Assembly: GCA_019925795.1 (NCBI GenBank)
Contig: CM034309.1
Location: 29,134,729-29,198,728 of the forward strand
Reading direction: 5' to 3'
Source of the DNA: Dendrobium chrysotoxum
Lineage: Eukaryota > Streptophyta > Magnoliopsida > Asparagales > Orchidaceae
DNA length: 64,000 nucleotides
Each line of letters begins with the position of its first letter. The first letter of the stretch is position 1. The notes beneath the pieces were generated by a model. It was not told the DNA's origin and ran no database searches. It saw only the letters and a program-made list of their open reading frames with translations. Below, in pieces: positions 1 to 12,059 of this stretch. A program made the translations under genes and the position numbers.

Positions 1-1059
1 GCAAATGTTTTGTGTTTCCAATAATTTAGAATTTGATATTTGCATCAAATTAGCTTTATTTAGGAGAATTTAGTTGCTTGTCATGTTGGAGTTTTGATGT
101 TGCATTAGTGCCTTAAATTTGTCAGTATATGCATGTGCACATGCATATCCATCGTTCTTGGTGGTGCAGACATTCTTGTATTATGTGACTAGTAATTTTT
201 TGAATAATCAGATAAGGGTTTGATTGCGATTGAATCTTTTAGATGACATGTTTAGTGCAGCGAGTCTTAGTTCTTTATGTTTGCGACTTATTTTCTGAAA
301 GGGTGAGTGAGTTCTCTTAATTTTTGGTAATTGAGTCGCCAATCTTATTGTCTTATTCCTAGCAATAAAATCCCTTGCATTATCCCTCTACTTCATTTCA
401 AGCTAAAAAAAAAGGGAAAAAAAAAGAGGATCATATGGAAATGATGGCACCCATTTCTTTTTCAAAACTTAGAGAAGGGGGGTGGGGAGGTGCAATATAG
501 ACGAGGAAAAGAGCTATACTAGACTAGATTGGAAATAGGGGAAAGCAGGAAGTATTTCTCTATTAAATTTTATTTCTATTATAAGCTAGAGCTTGATTAT
601 AGTAAGCAAGTTTGTGTGTTGGGGTCAGCCTATTCTCTGTCTCTCTTGACTCCGAAAGAGAGCTAAGAAAAGTTATTTTTGAGGAGTTTTTTCAATGTTT
701 GGAAATGCATTTGTAAATTGCGTTGGATTCATACATTCAATAAAAAAAGTGGTAGGTTGTAGTTAAAGGCAAAGAAGAATGAGGGAAGATAGAATTTAAG
801 CGTTGCATGATTGCTTTCTTGTTGTTTGTTAATCCAAAATTTTAAAGCTGGACAGCTATAAATGGAAGGCAAGTGACGAGCAATATGCAAAGGGTAGGAA
901 AATGGCACAGAAAATGACCTCAAAACTTGGCTACTATACAATAAGTAATAAGAACTTTAGTGAGAAGCTTTCTTTTCGCTACACTGCCCAGACTGTTATG
1001 AATTAAACTTGTGACATGGCATTGAATGATGCACCGAATGGATGCTATATCCACTTGGT
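1..1059. other. AT-rich non-coding DNA, no gene seen
   Basis: Short A/T runs and no open frame with recognisable protein similarity. It could be intron or upstream flank of the PLAC8-family gene, whose first exon was not found in the window. No splice-bounded exon matching that gene's cysteine-rich N-terminus could be recognised here. Confidence 0.5.
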
Positions 1060-1484
1060 GTTGTGATAGGAAGTGGAAGCACTTTTCACAAAAATCAGTG
1101 GATGAAACACAAAAAATTGGAGAAAAGAACGCCCCAAAAATTTTTATTGAAAGAACTATAAAGGAAAATCCAAGATACAATTGGATCTTCAATTGGAGAG
1201 GAAGATCCGGCTCTCTCAAATCCCTAGCTGCTGGCTAGAGCCCAAATAACCTAGCATAAATTAAATTTAGTAAATTCCAAAACATAATCCTGAAACCACC
1301 TTATGTTAGCCTTAATTAGGCTCCCATAATTCCCTCCCAAATCAGCCCCCTTTCCCTAAATAATTCTCTTTAAGATTTGAATTCAAATTAGATTTATTTC
1401 CCTAATTAATTTTCTCCCAATTATAATTAAAACTTTCCTAAACAATCCCCTGATTAATTCCTCATCCTTTTACCTAAATAATTC
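1060..1484 (-). repeat. Older Gypsy LTR-related fragment hosting the nested element
   Basis: The stretch around 1165-1250 (AAGATACAATTGGATC, then a CTAGCTGCTGGCTAGAGCCC block) is a diverged version of the LTR of the neighbouring Gypsy element, where the matching part reads AAGATACAATTGATCC and CTAGACGCCGCTAGAG. The part at about 1370-1460 resembles the DNA just beyond the nested element at about 3370-3460. The younger Gypsy copy therefore appears to have inserted into an older relative. Boundaries are approximate. Confidence 0.45.
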
Positions 1485-1952
1485 TGATAGAAAACACTTG
1501 TAGATCTCAAGTATTTCCTATCAATCTTCGGAAAACAGCGAGAATTCGCCACAAAAATCCGCACAAAACCACGAAAACAGTAAATAATTTGTATTATTTG
1601 ATGAAAGGGAAACGGAAAATGGCAAGATACAATTGATCCTCTATTCGGGAGGAGGATCAATTTCTCCCAATCTCTAGACGCCGCTAGAGTCCAAAGGAAA
1701 ACCTAAATATAGGAGATATCAAATTTCATCCAAATTCCAGATGTCCTAACCCTAGCAAAACAAACTATTTAATGCATACAATTCAAAAGAAAATCTCTAA
1801 ACAGTCCCTACATTCAAATTCCCCCCAAATCCCTCAAAAATCTTTCCCAAAAAGCTCCCATGGAATTTGCGATTCAGTCGGTGCGTACAGGGAGGCGGAA
1901 CCTCCGCCTCGCAAGAGCAAGTCCCGTGTGGACCGACTGGACCGGTCTAACA
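1485..1952 (-). repeat. 3' LTR of Gypsy derivative
   Basis: This 468-bp LTR is terminated by TGTTAG and CTATCA on the - strand. It closely matches 2875-3361, and also 16947-17414 and 19395-19813. Confidence 0.8.
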
Positions 1953-2874
1953 ATACTCCCCTCCCAAAGATCCATCTTGTCCTCAAGATGGAAGGATGGG
2001 ACGTTGTTGATAGCTTTCTTCAGCTGTTCTGTTAGTGGCTATGCTATCGTCCATTGGAACCAAGCTAAAGCTTTCCCTTCCAAATACAGGGCCGCTGCCG
2101 TCAGTCTCTCCTCCTCCGTCACCCCATTCACTATGAGATACATCTCCACCCGGTACACCCACCCATAAGCATCATCCCTTTCAAATACTGGCATCCCCAA
2201 CTTCCTCATCCTAGGATCACTACCATCCCAATAGCTTCTTCCTCCTCTAGTGTAGCGGTTGTCGTGATCCCTCTATATTTTCCTTATGTATCGTGGGTGG
2301 GAATCCCACCTTCCTTCCCTTCGCCTCACATGACCTGATCCCCATGGTTCGGCCCATCCCCCTTCTTCAGTCGTCCACTTCCTTTGCCCAAAAGACCTCC
2401 CATAGGGGTTGGCCACCCCACCACCTTCACTACGAAATGCCCTTCCTGCTGTCATCCCATCCGGGAACCCTGATCCACCCCTTATCAGAGCCACAGGAGG
2501 TGGCTCTTAATGAAAGAAACTCCCCTCGTCAAATTCCTCTTGTCCGATCTCCTTTCCCTTCGATTTGGCCAAGGGAATCCCGATCAAATCTTGGTTAGGG
2601 TTAGCCATCGGAACCACCAGTGAATTGTTTGTTTGCATCTCCAAGAGTTCTTAACATCTCCTCCACCCTTCTAAATCGATTTTCCATACGGTTTTTCATA
2701 TATGAAAATCTTTCTCTCATGGTAGAGAACTTCTCCAAGCCGGTTTTGAATTGCTCCATCTCGCCTTCCAACGTCTCCATCTTTTTTGCTGACATTAATT
2801 GGATATAGGCTCCAATTGCAAAAACAGCCAAGATATCATATTTTCCCACCCAAGAAAGGGTTTTGATACCAATT
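1953..2874 (-). pseudogene. Truncated Gypsy gag remnant
   Basis: Read on the - strand, a helical N-terminal region (around 2600-2790, with METLEGEMEQFKTGLEKF) leads to a retrotransposon gag signature around 2050-2170 (DDAYGWVYRVEMYL, then EGKALAWFQW). This matches the N-terminal half of Ty3/Gypsy gag in plants. Shortly after WFQW the frame meets a stop and joins the 3' end of the element (FHLEDKMDLWEGS), so the rest of gag and all of pol are deleted. It cannot encode transposition functions. Confidence 0.7.
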
Positions 2875-3361
2875 TGATAGGAAACACTTGTAGATCTCAA
2901 GTTTTTCCTATCAATCTTCAGAAAATAGCGAGAATTCTCCACAAAAATCCGCACAAAACCACGAAAACATTAAATAATTTGTATTATTTGATGAAAGGGA
3001 AACAGAAAATAGCAAGATACAATAGATCCTTTATTCGAGAGGAGGATCGATCTCTCCCAATCTCTAGATGCCGCTAGAGCCCAAAGGAAAACCTAAATCT
3101 AGGAGATTTCAAATTTCAGCCAAATTCCGGATGCCCAACTCTAGGAAAACAAACTATTTAATGCATACAATTCAAAAGAAAATTTCTAAACAGTTCCTAC
3201 ATTCAAATTTCCCTCTCAAATCCCTAAAAAATCTTTCCCAAAAAGCTCCCGTGGAATTTGCGATTCGGTCGGTGCGTACCAGGAGGCGGAACCTGCACCT
3301 CTGTTCGCAAGAGCCGGTCCCGTGTGGACTAGCTAGACCTGTCCGGTGGACCGGTCTAACA
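2875..3361 (-). repeat. 5' LTR of Gypsy derivative
   Basis: 487-bp LTR, partner of 1485-1952. The adjacent bases on the internal side (AATTGGTATC on the - strand) fit a primer-binding site, which fixes this as the 5' LTR. Confidence 0.8.
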
Positions 3362-4934
3362 AATTTCCTCTTAGATTTTGAATTCAAATTAGGTCTCATG
3401 CCCTAAATAATTCTCTCCCAATTGCAATTAAACATTCCTAAACAATTCCCTTTTGATTAAGAATCTTCCTAAACAACTTCCTCTTGATTTGGAAACTTCT
3501 TAATTCCCTCTCAATCAAATTGGCCGGTCCATCATGTTGTAGTTCTAAAACTCTATATTGTGGTTTGTCTTGGAAATGAACATCTAAATTGGATAGAATT
3601 GCTAGATGGAAATAACTTAAATCAACATCAAACCAAAGACCAGGGATTTGATTCATGGGTTTCCCAAAGTAGAAGGGATAGCGTTATCATCGGACATAAA
3701 ATAGGACTAGGAATGGATAAAATAAAATAAAGGAATATCAATTGGCTCTGGAAAATATTAAGGAAGATCAAACCTTAAAAAGGGAACAGAGTATAATCTC
3801 GTGTGGCTGAAGGCTTCCTTGGAGGTTCAGGTTCTTAATAAAAATCTCTACTCTAATAAGGAAATAAAATAGCAAATACTCTAACTTGAGTTAGAAATCT
3901 TTCATGACATACTTACGAGGATGTGGAACTTAGCTTCCCATAAATAAAAATGGGAAACTATTCCTCAAGTAGTTAGAGAACTTAGATTCATATTCTATAT
4001 AATTTAATTATCTCTGTAGCAACTCGAAAACCATAATCCATCACCCCACAAAAATTGAAAGAAAGGCAAAGGGGACTTGCCATAGGTGTTTGCTTCTCTT
4101 GTGGGAAAGGTTATGTTTGCTTTTCCTGTGAAATGCAAAAAGATATTATTGATTGGGAATACTTGGTCAACAATGTGTTCCTCTCATCATTATAAAATTA
4201 TTAATGCAAATATCTAATATGAAATTAAAAAAGACTAAAAATATTGGGCAACATATACACCACCAATGGAGAGAGAAGAAATGGAAGATACTTCCTACAA
4301 CTGATGATTAAGAACCGCATTTACTTTTTTCAGTCAAATAAAAATAATGAAGGAATTGTTCTGGGTCGAAACTACAGTAACATGATGATAGGGTTAGATT
4401 AGTTATTGTAGCTTGAGACACTTAAATTTTCTTCATAAAAGCCAGTTACCTTATTGGTTCGTAGGTAGAGACCAGTGAAAATAAAACAATTTTATAAAAA
4501 TAAGTTGTTCTGAACGGAATTGCCTTAGAACAAAATAAATGTGTACTGTTTTAGGGATAGATTCTTTGGAATAAAATTCCCCTTAATTGAGTTGGGTGAT
4601 TGATAATGATTTTTATCTTGTGTAGGCTACATAGCTGATTGGCCTTAATTTATTTATAGATTTTATATGTTAAGAAAACGAGCAATAGATGGGCCACATG
4701 AAGTAGACGAATGGTTTATTCCATTATAAAGCTTGCATACCTGAAAGACTGTGTTATTCGATTTTCTTTATAATTGGAAGAGTTGAAACATTAAAAAAAT
4801 TATGTTTCTTGAATTTATATAATCCAGTGTTTTTAGTAGAAGCCTTATTGATATTCTGGATGAAAATTGTGATTATTGTTGACCTCTACTAAAGCGGCCA
4901 AAAGAAACAAAAAGAAATAAAAAAATCATCAAAA
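3362..4934. other. Non-coding DNA, no gene seen
   Basis: The first ~120 bases resemble 1370-1484 and continue the older LTR around the nested Gypsy copy. The rest is AT-rich with no coding-quality frame, splice-bounded exon or element end that I could recognise. Confidence 0.5.
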
Positions 4935-5217
4935 TGATTACCTGCTCCCGCAGCTCTGCCGTAAATCCTGCCCAAATCCTGTAGAGACAGTCGCCCCATT
5001 CCCTGCAACGGCGCCAAACAGTCGCTTCTCACATCTATTCGCGCATGCTGCGACCACGCTCTCATTTACGTCTATAAAATGAGAAGGAAGAGCTTCTCCT
5101 TCTCCACACACACACGATCTTCCTCTGCATACCCCACGACACCCCCAACCTCTCCCTTCCACGATCTCTGTCCGACCTCAACCCAAGCCCTAGTCGGATC
5201 CCTCTCCAAGCCGCAAG

Positions 5218-5218
<1 letters not shown>

Positions 5219-5270
<52 letters not shown>

Positions 5271-5277
5271 GAAGAAC
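5219..5277. repeat. (GA)n microsatellite
   Basis: An uninterrupted GA run of about 55 bases lies in the GC-rich leader of the unclassified block, about 140 bp after a TATA-like site. It could be a leader of a transcribed repeat. Confidence 0.9.
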
Positions 5278-5579
5278 TTCCCTACCTTCTTCCAGTAGCC
5301 GAAGCCGCCTCCTCTATCCCGACCTCCTGCTCTCTGCCGCCGCCCCTCTTCCGATCTCGAAGCTCGGCCGACCCGACTGCTGGGCCGAGAGCTGCGCCTT
5401 CGTGGCCGACCGACTTCGCTCCTTTGATCGACGTTCTCTTCCTGTGGGATCGGGAGTCACGACATTTTTGATCGGAAGCAGCAACAGGAACTTGCTTGTT
5501 GTGTAGGTAACTGTCTCCCTTTCGCGTGCTCTCCCGGCCAAATCCCGTAAATCCACAGAATGAGAGAGAGGAGGAGAGG

Positions 5580-6010
5580 GATTATTATTATTATTATTAT
5601 TATTATTAGTAAATATAATTATTAATTAGTTATAATTAATTTATTAATTATAATTTGTAATTGATTATAATTAATTTATTAATTATAAATATTTATAGTT
5701 AATTATATTTAATAAATTAGTTATAATTAATTAATAATTAGTAATTGATTATTAATTATAATTATTTGACTAATTATAATTAATCAATAATTAATGATAA
5801 TAATTAATTAACTAATCATAATTAATTAATAAATATAATTACTTAATTAATTATAAGTGATCATAATTAATTATGATTAATTATTAATTAATTATAATTA
5901 TAATTAATTAATTGATTATACTTAATTAATTATTCATTATAATGAGTTAATTATCTATAATTAATTATTATTAATTATAATTATGATTAATTATAATTAA
6001 TAATAAAACA
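5580..6010. repeat. (ATT)n tract and TAATTA-rich low-complexity DNA
   Basis: An ATT run at 5581-5609 is followed by about 400 bp composed almost entirely of TTAATTA and TAATTATAA words. A similar ATT run and AT-rich core lie in the Mutator-like element (23160-24110). Confidence 0.85.
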
Positions 6011-6154
6011 AGAAATGTAAAGAGAAAATGCAAAAGAGACCTTTATCGCCTCGATCTACGTGCCAACCCCGACGCTTGCAAATGTATAATTTCTGAACAT
6101 AAAACTCCGAAAGCTCGTCATTGTCGTTTGCGGCAGACCGGAAAACCACATATA

Positions 6155-6540
6155 CACGCTTTTCTTAGCGTGGTGGGATGGGACCTCGGTGCGGTGTCTA
6201 CGACAAGGCGAGTAATCACCAAAATCCTATCCTCGGCGTCCGTGTCGAGCCGGCAAATCGCCTATACACGCTTTCTTAAGCGTGGTGGGAAGGAAACCCG
6301 GTGCGACACCTACGGCGAGGCAGGTAGGCCATATACGCGCTTTTCTTAGCGTGGTGGGGACGATCTTAAGTACCCGTACGCGGCTCTGTACCTGCGGGGA
6401 AACAAATGCTTTCCTTTTTCAGGTACATTTGAAGACCCATACACGCTTTCTTAAGCGTGGTGGGGATTGAAGACTTTACACGGCCACGGTGTCCTCGAAA
6501 GAGGGCACCTACCATACATGCTTTCTTAAGCGTGGTGGGA
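6155..6540. repeat. Five dispersed copies of a ~22-bp hairpin motif
   Basis: CACGCTTTCTTAAGCGTG, or close variants, each followed by GTGGG, occurs at about 6155, 6267, 6335, 6441 and 6515. The arms CACGCT(T) and (A)AGCGTG pair in every copy. The DNA between copies (60-110 bp) is only loosely alike. The motif is far better conserved than its surroundings, which points to a structural or binding role, although recent spread of the motif is also possible. Confidence 0.8.
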
Positions 6541-6609
6541 AATGCCCAATTTTCTAGTAGTTTCCCCTAAACGGGGGAGACGCCGGGAGGCTGCCGAAAT
6601 TTCAGGTGA

Positions 6610-7470
6610 ATTTGAAATCGTGCTTGGACTTGTTTGAACTCAAAAGGAAAAGATAATAGAACTTATGAACTCAAACGAATTAAGTCTAAACTTGAACTCA
6701 AACTAAATTCGGAACTTGAACTTGATTTGAAAATCAAGTTGACAAAGCTTGGACTCAATTTGAATATCAAATGAATAATAACTTGAACTTGATTTGTGGA
6801 CTTGGACTTGAAATGAGCAAACTATGGAGAACTAAATTCATAACAACATGGAGCTTAAACTTGTAAACTTGAACAGGGACTTGAATTAAACCCAATCAAG
6901 AAGAACTTAAATTGAACATTTGAACTCAAGCAAATACTTGAGTTAGATCACAGGAGACTTGGACAAGAACTTGAACGTTTGGACAACAAAGAACTTGCAG
7001 AATTTGAACCTAAGTGAATGACAAACTCGAGCTGACTTCAAAACAATTTGAAACTTGGTTTGAATCAGATGACAGAAGGATTGAATTCAAAGTTGGCTTG
7101 AACAATAAAGAAGCTCAAACCCAAAAGAACTAAGTGTAGTGAACATAAACTCAAGCAAAGAACTTGTGCTTTGAACTCAAGTGAACAAGTTGAGGACCAA
7201 AGGTTGAACTCAATATGACTACTAGGGACCCAACTAAACTGCAAAAAACTTGAATGTGAACCCAATTCAAACTTGAACATTAACTTGAGACTAATTGGGA
7301 TATTAATCAAGCATAATTTGGACATGATTCGAACTCAAGTGAGGATTTGATTCAAGTCTACATTGAACTCAATTTGAACCAAACAACAAGAAGATTTGAA
7401 CATTTATAGAAGTCCTAAACTTGAATCAAATGACGAAGACCTGGACTGGAACTTGAATTGCACAAAGGGA
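6610..7470. repeat. TTGAACTCAA-rich low-complexity stretch
   Basis: About 850 bp built from irregular reiterations of AACTTGAA, TTGAACTC and ACTTGATTTG words, with no fixed period. No coding capacity is recognisable. Confidence 0.7.
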
Positions 7471-7589
7471 CCTATGAACTTGGATTTTAATGAAATACAT
7501 GAGATCAAGCCTAGATTAAGGTGCGACGACCCAAGCTCAATAGAAATAGCAAGGTATTTACAAATACACTGCAAGGGACCTATAATATA

Positions 7590-8460
7590 AGTGTTCATTC
7601 CAAAGGCGAAGATCAAAGACTTGGATAGCAATAATTATCATCCTACAAATATATGCAAGGAGATCATGATAAATGCAATGAACTCCCACAACAGTCCCTA
7701 CGAGGTCAAATACATCGTACCCACAAGGATAACAGATGGTTGCAAATACATGTGTATCCTACATGTACTATTGGAGCCTCCAATACAAGCAGCAATACAT
7801 GTTGATAGAAGAAGGCAACGCTGGAAGATCAATAGTGGAGAACCCATCGCCATAAATAAGTTATGAATGGCAAAGGTGGACACGATGCAGGAGCAATGGT
7901 TCTCATAGCAATCCTTACAAAGTTGAAAGTACTGTACTTGCAAATAACAATAACAAGTCACAGAATGCAGAGGTGTATTCTATATATGTCAATGAAATCC
8001 CCGATGCAAACAACAGTACCTGTTGATTGAAAAAGACAACATTGAAAATTGATAGTGAAGGACTCATCATTACAATCAAGTACAATCAATCCCACCTGAG
8101 ATTGGTGAAAGGTGGATATGATGCAAGTACAACGATTCTCCTATAGGCACATTTAGGAGATTGTAGTGAACATGAATATCCCTTGCAAGCAGTGGTAAAT
8201 GATATAATATTGGTGGATAGTAATAGTGGGTATATCATAAGTACAGAGAACTCCTTGTGGAAACAAATACACACAACATCTGTTAACAACTTTGAAAGAT
8301 CTGCAATACATACGGTCTCTCTACGAATATAGACATATGTTCAATATGTCACCTATGGGTAGATACATAAAGACTCCAGTAAATGCAATATCTTGAGGTC
8401 AATCCAAATCTATGAATGAAAACATCTGCCTGCCTGCAAGCAACAGTAGTGGAGATCATA
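7590..8460. repeat. Diverged tandem repeats, ~220-235 bp period
   Basis: AAAGGTGGACACGATGCA at about 7874 recurs as AAAGGTGGATATGATGCA at about 8108. Segments around 7782, 8001 and 8182 are likewise related. Copies are strongly diverged and the full unit is uncertain. Confidence 0.5.
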
Positions 8461-9269
8461 TGATGCCACGCCACCGGATTCGTAACATTCATGCAAGCGG
8501 ACAGAAGGCGTTTACAGATATTTCAATGTACCCCTGCACATGTGCACCTTAATTTGTATACACATAAGAACACAAAAAGGGCAAATACAATCATAACCCG
8601 CATGGGTCCCGGCGAGCGTGTTATTGGTACACACGTGACGTCTAGGGATGCTGCGCGGGTCAATAAGTGAATTCTAGTCCGAGCCCGATCCTCTTATACG
8701 GGTAGATAGGAGTTGATACGGCCCGGACCATTAAATAAATATACTGTCGCGAGATCGACCGGGATATTTATTTTATAGTTCATATTAGGCCTTCAAGGTC
8801 TATAATCAAGAGAATTCACTAACAAAGGTCCAAAGCCTACGAAACCCGATCCTCTATCGACTAGTAGATAGAATCGACAGGGTTCAATCAATGAAATATA
8901 AATGATCCCTTTCCACCCCGATGATGACCGCGTTGATTGAAGATCTCAACCGGAGGGGTCCATTCACAAACACTTTCAAACGTCTCTCAAACTCCTACAA
9001 AAATTCAAAACTCCAAACTCTAGATAATCCAAAAATCATCAAAATCCAAAACCTCAAACTCTAAACAATCCCAAAGTCCCAAACTCCAAAATATTTAAAA
9101 TTGAAATAAATCTATTAAACACTTAAAGCATAAAATCCTTCCATCCTCCGCAAAAGTTTGCCTAGGTGGACAAATTGAAAAGTACTTCAGCTCACAAAGA
9201 GCTAATGCCTGGTCGAAAATATCACTAGGATCCATTCTCAAATAGTCTTCTGCCAGCAAGAACGTGGTA

Positions 9270-9405
9270 CGAGTCCTCTAACCGGCAGTTTTGCCGCCAA
9301 ATGGCACTGCAGGATAAACGGTTATGACTCGGGGCCCTCTGAACCAGGTGGTTGCCGCCAAATGGCACCATTATATTATGGTTATGGCCAGAGCCCGTAT
9401 GCTCC
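9270..9405. repeat. Two-copy ~64-bp tandem repeat
   Basis: CCGCCAAATGGCAC occurs at about 9291 and 9355. Both copies are preceded by a CCTCT..ACC block and followed by GGTTATG. Confidence 0.65.
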
Positions 9406-10545
9406 CCAATGACATCAAATCCTTGAGACATGAATCAATAGGATATGATTGATAGGGCACAAAGCCCTCTGTTAGCTAAGGTGGATTCAAATTTGTCCCC
9501 TTAGACAAATACCCACCCCAGGTCTACAAGGTACCCTTGGACGAAGCAACCCATGGCTGCCGACAAGGATCCTTTTGTCAGGTTGGGTCGACTACCTCCT
9601 CTGACTAAGTAGACTAGGGACCACGATGGCCCGGGATGACGGAACCATGGGATCTTGATCGGGTCTATCATCCATTCCCCTACCATCTGCTTTAAGTGCA
9701 AGATGGTGCAATTTTCAATTTTAAATATTAAATCTCCAAATCTTTCAATCCTCCAAATTCTCAAATTCTCCAAATTTCAAAAACCTATACCCATGCTGCT
9801 ACTATATGCCAGGTGTACGTATCTTCTACGTACCTGATTGACGACTAGCCTTAATCGAAAGTTCTCTCTTGTGATCGGGAGGGGTAATTAACTATAGGGG
9901 CTTGCGCCTATAGGAAACCAGAACTCAGATCATAAAGTCCTCGCAAAATGAGGGCGAAATCTCTGGGTAGTGTCTTATCTACAAACCCATCTGCCTTCCA
10001 AAATTTACCCCGGAACTTAGTTCGTTAAAACTCCCCCGAAAAGAAAAGCACAAAAGCAGGCGGAGGCCGTGGCCGAATTTTCGGAGCCCACAATTATATT
10101 ATTCTTTTCTCAAATATCTTACTGCAGGGTAAGCGAGTAAATCTTTTAAGAGATAAAATTGATCATCGAAATATGAAATATGAAGAAAGAAAAGACCATC
10201 ATTGAGGTTGTTAATAGAACAATTTATAGTTTTACCACTAAACCATACCCGCTTCATATTATTATTGAATATGAATGAAACATTTGTCCAAAAAACATGT
10301 TAGATATAGTTCTCAACATGGTGAATACCTGCCTGGGCGAGTTTGACATATACACAAATTTTTTTTTGAAGTATGTGCTTCATCGTACATGAATCACTTT
10401 TGAACAAAAAAAATCTAATACACCGAGAATATTGAATACCATGAGTAAATTATAGGGAAAGAAAAGTGCACTGAGTTCTTTTGCAAATTAATGTTACTAA
10501 TACTCCTACAAAATACATAAAAGTTGATTGTAAGAAAGAGATTTA

Positions 10546-12055
10546 ACAATATATGTATCATTAGTTCAATTATAAGATTGTTGAATTATGGTAGGAGTTA
10601 ATGCTGAGAGATTACTGTTGGGGAAGATGAGGAGTAAACACCACAATGACGAAACAAGCAAGGAAGTAAAAACAGCACAAAAGTAAAGCACACCAGATTT
10701 AACATGGAAAAACCCAGAATAAGAAAAAAACCACGGAGCCACACCACACCAAGAAATACATTATGAAATTTGGGAGAAATAAGTACACATCTCTCTTCTC
10801 TCTCACTCTCTCCTTGCTTCTCTTCTCACATGCACTATTCTCAATGTCTACATCCTCAAAATACAAGAGAAAGCCAAGTAAAATAACCCCAAGGGTGCAA
10901 CCCTTCATAAAAACGAGAAAGAAAACCGTCCAGTCCGTCTCGCAGCACTGCGGCGCTTGAACCTCTGTCTTGATCCGCTGCAGCGCTGTATCTATGCCGT
11001 TACGGCGCTCTGCTCTCTGTCGTTCAGCACTGAGAAGCTCGGGAACACAGCGCCGGGGCACTCAGGTACGCAGCGCTGGGCGTTGTACGAAAAAAAATCC
11101 AGGTGCAAAGCGCCCGAACATAAGCAGGGGGTAAACCCTCCGCACCCCCTAGAGAGCACGAGAAACTTGAGGTCCGAGGCAACAAAACAATCCGATTGAT
11201 CAACACAATCAGATTCCACACATAGCATTTACTTCAACTATCACTATATGGAAATTGAAATAAAAAATTGAACATACCGGAAATCGCAATACCAACAAGA
11301 AGATTTTGATGATCATTCGGTTGTAAATGAAATTATAGCTAGAAAAAGAAAATAAAGTTTTTGAGTAGTTAAAAGAAATTTAACTAACTAAAATAAAAAA
11401 GTCATCTCATTTATGATAAGAAATTTGAAGCATAGAAGTACAGTGAAATAGAAATGTGCAAGATATTTTTATCAAGGAAGCCTATCTTACAATTTAGGTA
11501 AGAAAAATAGAAAAAGAAATAAACTTAATTAGCATTCCTGTGACAAGATAAGAAATGTAAACAATGAATATAAATTGCATACATGTCAATTGAATTTTGC
11601 CACATGTTAATTAGCTTTTGCAATATATCTTGCTCTAAAAACTTGTTTCAATCTTCACATGTTAACTAAGAATCCTCAGATCTCACTTATGCCTTATGTC
11701 ACTTTTGAAATTTTCTCTTGGTGTGTATAGACATTTTGACAGAGGATATATAGAGCTCGATCATACAACAAATAATATGTAATTATGCCAAATTTTCTAT
11801 AAAAATGATATTAAAGGATATAAAGATAGAGATTTAACACTATTTGTATCATTAGTTCAATTATTAGAAATTATAGAATTGTGATTGAGTCAACGCTGAA
11901 CAACTAAGTGTGATTGAGTCAACGCTGAACAACTAAGTGTGATTGAATGGTAATTGGAACAAAAAAAGAATTCATGAAATGGAGATATTTCCCATTTCAT
12001 TTGTTCAATTATAAGAAATTGTAGAATTGTGATAGGGATCTACTCTACCAGATCA
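10546..12055. repeat. Dispersed direct repeats and a 29-bp tandem duplication
   Basis: A GTATCATTAGTTCAATTAT block followed by (G)AATTRTGRT is present near 10556 and 11848, with a shorter related copy near 12000. Within it, a 29-bp unit (TGATTGAGTCAACGCTGAAC plus nine more bases) is exactly duplicated in tandem at about 11882-11940. The probable solo LTR at 10616 lies just beside the first copy. Confidence 0.6.
10616..11227 (+). repeat. Probable solo LTR
   Basis: The stretch starts TGTTGGGG and ends CATAGCA. The flanking 5-mers are ATTAC (left) and TTTAC (right), a possible target duplication with one change. It contains a GATTTAACATGGAAAAACCC block of the kind common in plant Copia LTRs, and a compact GC-rich segment (10920-11170) unlike the AT-rich surroundings. 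No internal retrotransposon sequence adjoins it. The ends are inferred. Confidence 0.45.
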
Positions 12056-12059
12056 TTTC

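Larger units (their letters stand above)
1485..3361 (-). mobile_element. Ty3/Gypsy LTR retrotransposon, internal-deletion derivative
   Basis: Two similar LTRs (1485-1952 and 2875-3361) flank only about 0.92 kb of internal DNA. On the - strand each LTR begins TGTTAGACCGG and ends CTATCA. The primer-binding site lies beside the 2875 end (TTGGTATCAAAAC on the - strand), so 2875-3361 is the 5' LTR. The internal part keeps the start of gag and then jumps to a short segment ending in a purine-rich GGGAGGGGAG tract beside the 3' LTR. All of pol is missing. The five bases outside the ends are AATTC and AATTT, a plausible 5-bp target duplication with one change. It belongs to the same family as the element at 16947-19813. 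Confidence 0.8.
4935..10135. repeat. Unclassified ~5-kb composite repeat block
   Basis: The block changes abruptly from its surroundings. In order it holds a GC-rich leader with a TATA-like TCTATAAAATGAG (about 5070) and a GA tract; an ATT tract and a 400-bp TAATTA-rich stretch; five short hairpins (6155-6534); a TTGAACTCAA-rich low-complexity stretch (6610-7470); diverged ~220-235-bp tandem repeats (7590-8460); and a moderately GC-rich tail with a 64-bp duplication (9270-9400). The order of GC-rich leader, ATT run, AT-rich core and CTGCCGAAATT motifs resembles the interior of the Mutator-like element at 22358-24881, which suggests a related transposon. I found no clear terminal repeats or target duplication, so class and ends are open. 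Confidence 0.4.

Noticed and set aside
5079..5471. 130-codon open frame after a TATA-like site
   Set aside because: It is built around the GA microsatellite (Arg-Glu repeats) and low-complexity Ser/Pro segments, with no conserved domain. It does not resemble the missing N-terminal exon of the PLAC8 gene.
10763..11228. Overlapping frames in the probable solo LTR
   Set aside because: Open in both directions, low complexity, and located between inferred LTR ends.
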